A stretch of DNA of 54,539 bases, taken from IMG/VR virus record IMGVR_UViG_3300032214_000203, positions 1 to 54,539 of that record. One strand, 5' to 3'. A program made the translations under genes and the position numbers. The stretch is from a virus. Positions 53,085-54,539 of the stretch are shown in pieces; the first letter of the stretch is position 1, and each line of letters opens with the position of its first letter. The notes under the pieces are model-generated. The model had not been told where the DNA came from. It saw only the letters and a program-made list of their open reading frames with translations, and did not search any database.

Positions 53085-54461
53085 ATGACTACGTCCCAAG
53101 GCGGCTACGTCGACGGCGGCTTTGACCTTCTGAAAGCCCCCGACGCCCCGACCATCACGTCTGTCACGAACGGCATCGGAACCATGTCCGTGGCATTCAC
53201 TGCGCCCGCCAACCCCGGCGGAAGCGCGGTCACGGGCTATACGGTCACGGCGATCAACGAAAGCACCGGGGCATCCGTCGGCGCGACTGGGTCGGCGTCT
53301 CCGATTACTGTAGCCACGGGCGCAGGCACCTTTAGGGTTCGATCTGCCGCAACCAACATCTATGGGCCGGGTCGGGTGTCTGCGTTCAATACTGGGAACG
53401 TGGTGTTTTCTGGGGCGAGCTTGTGGAGCTGGGGCGAGAACAGCGTCGGCGCAGTTGGCGATGGAACTGTCATCAACCGCTCAAGCCCCGTTCAAATTGG
53501 TGCTTTAACTACTTGGGGCTTTGTTTCTAGTAGTCGCGCTACAAAAACCGCTCTAAGAGCCGATGGAACCCTATGGGCTTGGGGGCAAAATGCTTTCGGC
53601 GCCTTGGGCCAAAACAATACTATCAATAGATCAAGTCCCGTTCAGATCGGTGCTTTGACAAACTGGTCGAAGTCGTCGGCCTCTGTGAACCATGTCGTGG
53701 CGACTAAGTCTGATGGTACGTTATGGTCTTGGGGAAATAACAGCTCCGGAGAACTTGGAGACGGCACAACTGTCAACAAATCTAGTCCCGTTCAAGTCGG
53801 CGCACTCACCAATTGGGCTCAGGTTTCCGCTGTTTCCGGTGTTACAGCCGCTATCACAACTACTTCACAGTTGTGGACATGGGGTTCTGGAAGTTATGGT
53901 CGCCTCGGGCAAAACAGCACCGTTAGCCGATCCAGCCCCGTTCAAATCGGCGCACTCACCAATTGGGCTCAGGTTTCTGTGGGCGAATCAACGGGTGCGC
54001 AGCATGCAGTAAAAACAGATGGTACACTTTGGGGGTGGGGAAGATATATTGGCGATGGAACTGCGACATTTCGTTCCAGCCCTGTTCAGATCGGCACCCT
54101 TGCAGACTGGGCTCAGGTCTCTTGCGGTGCAAGCGGAGAACATACGTCGGCCATCAAAACGGATGGGACTCTTTGGTCTTGGGGTATAAACACTTTTGGA
54201 CAACTTGGAGACGGCACCACAAGCAATCGACTGAGCCCCGTGCAAATCGGCATTCTGACAAATTGGTCTCAGATTTCAACCTCTGGGCTCGCCGATGTGT
54301 TTGCGGTAAAAACGGACGGCACTCTTTGGGCATGGGGACGAGGAACTGATGGTGACCTTGGTGACAACACAAATGCCAACAAGAGCAGTCCCGTTCAGGT
54401 CGGTGCCCTTACATCATGGTACTTGGTGAGCAACACCCTCGCCCTCTACGGAGTAACCTAA
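53085..54461 (+). CDS. FN3 plus seven-bladed RCC1-like beta-propeller, receptor-binding candidate
   Basis: 458 residues. Residues about 17-105 form a fibronectin-III domain (APTITSVTNGIGTMSVAFTA, then VTGYTVTAINESTGA). The rest has exactly seven RCC1-type repeats (LWxWGxNxxGxLGDGT ... SSPVQIGALTNW), enough for a closed seven-bladed propeller. Beta-propellers on phage tails often bind glycans; receptor binding is inferred. Blades 3-5 share a 31-bp identical DNA segment, a sign of recent repeat exchange. RBS GAGGAG lies within the homing endonuclease end. Confidence 0.75.
   Translation: MTTSQGGYVDGGFDLLKAPDAPTITSVTNGIGTMSVAFTAPANPGGSAVTGYTVTAINESTGASVGATGSASPITVATGAGTFRVRSAATNIYGPGRVSAFNTGNVVFSGASLWSWGENSVGAVGDGTVINRSSPVQIGALTTWGFVSSSRATKTALRADGTLWAWGQNAFGALGQNNTINRSSPVQIGALTNWSKSSASVNHVVATKSDGTLWSWGNNSSGELGDGTTVNKSSPVQVGALTNWAQVSAVSGVTAAITTTSQLWTWGSGSYGRLGQNSTVSRSSPVQIGALTNWAQVSVGESTGAQHAVKTDGTLWGWGRYIGDGTATFRSSPVQIGTLADWAQVSCGASGEHTSAIKTDGTLWSWGINTFGQLGDGTTSNRLSPVQIGILTNWSQISTSGLADVFAVKTDGTLWAWGRGTDGDLGDNTNANKSSPVQVGALTSWYLVSNTLALYGVT
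53797..53827 (+). repeat. 31-bp blade repeat, copy 1
   Basis: Identical to 53947-53977, exactly 150 bp downstream; contains CACCAATTGGGCTCAGG. Confidence 0.8.
53947..53977 (+). repeat. 31-bp blade repeat, copy 2
   Basis: Identical to 53797-53827. Confidence 0.8.
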
Positions 54462-54539
54462 ATGCCGAATTTCTCCGCAAAATGGGGCTTGATGGAGCAA
54501 CTGCAGGCCGTGGCCGCAGGGACGTGGACGGGGATTCCG
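54462..54539 (+). CDS. next tail gene, 5' end only
   Basis: The 26 visible residues (MPNFSAKWGLMEQLQAVAAG then TWTGIP) resemble the start of aquatic phage tail proteins that often carry further RCC1-like repeats. The right edge of the window cuts it. It does not continue in frame into the left end of the window. Confidence 0.55.
   Translation, partial: MPNFSAKWGLMEQLQAVAAGTWTGIP

Noticed and set aside
1-54539. Complete circular genome with ends that join
   Set aside because: The gene cut at the right edge meets a stop after six codons when joined to the left edge, and the left partial gene is in another frame; no terminal repeat was seen.

Overview
This window is part of a tailed double-stranded DNA bacteriophage genome with a podovirus-like virion plan. 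It has a P22/SU10-like long portal, gpT-type major capsid protein, adaptor-like proteins, a P22 gp10-like tail hub candidate, tail fibres and a 3,120-residue internal polyvalent protein. The host is Gram-negative: the phage carries the end of an LPS heptose epimerase gene (hldD-like) and a lysozyme-type GH19 endolysin. Many of the structural families are ones I associate with marine and freshwater phages of Alphaproteobacteria, but the host assignment is inference. Both ends cut through genes and do not join in frame, so this is a slice of a somewhat larger genome.

Layout. (1) 1-20.1 kb, rightward: hldD-like tail end, tail hub, small virion genes, a lysis cassette (coiled-coil/TM protein, holin candidates, secreted nuclease, endolysin), GNAT-like protein, two large repeat-rich virion proteins and the giant protein. 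(2) 20.1-23.9 kb, leftward: recombination block (RecB/Cas4-like nuclease, DUF1071 annealing protein, SSB-like protein, nucleotidyltransferase-like protein, HNH-type protein, AlpA-like HTH). (3) 24.0-26.5 kb, rightward: RusA resolvase and T7/Twinkle-like primase-helicase, ended by a strong terminator. (4) 26.6-35.2 kb, leftward: about 24 mostly tiny, overlapping accessory genes around a MoxR-type AAA+ ATPase and a VWA/metallopeptidase partner. (5) 35.9-36.4 kb: small terminase, then about 670 bp without genes, rich in homopolymer tracts and direct repeats. (6) 37.1-37.7 kb, leftward: two coupled small genes. (7) 38.1-54.5 kb, rightward: large terminase, portal, GroES-like cochaperonin, scaffold, capsid, five lysine-rich microproteins, adaptors, tail fibres, a GIY-YIG homing endonuclease and an FN3 plus seven-bladed RCC1-like protein.

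The most striking non-coding features are (a) a dispersed palindrome GTTC-N4-GAAC, 12 perfect copies against less than one expected by chance, eight at gene boundaries and several with a TTTT flank; (b) a 53-bp control module carrying two CGGAAGACGT boxes exactly 30 bp apart, present once before the primase-helicase and once before the large terminase; (c) two intergenic hairpins in the leftward operon with compensatory stem changes and identical distance to the stop codon; and (d) a hairpin abutting the GTG start of the primase-helicase. Together they suggest a private phage regulatory circuit linking replication, accessory and late genes. No DNA or RNA polymerase gene, tRNA, integrase or CRISPR array was recognised.
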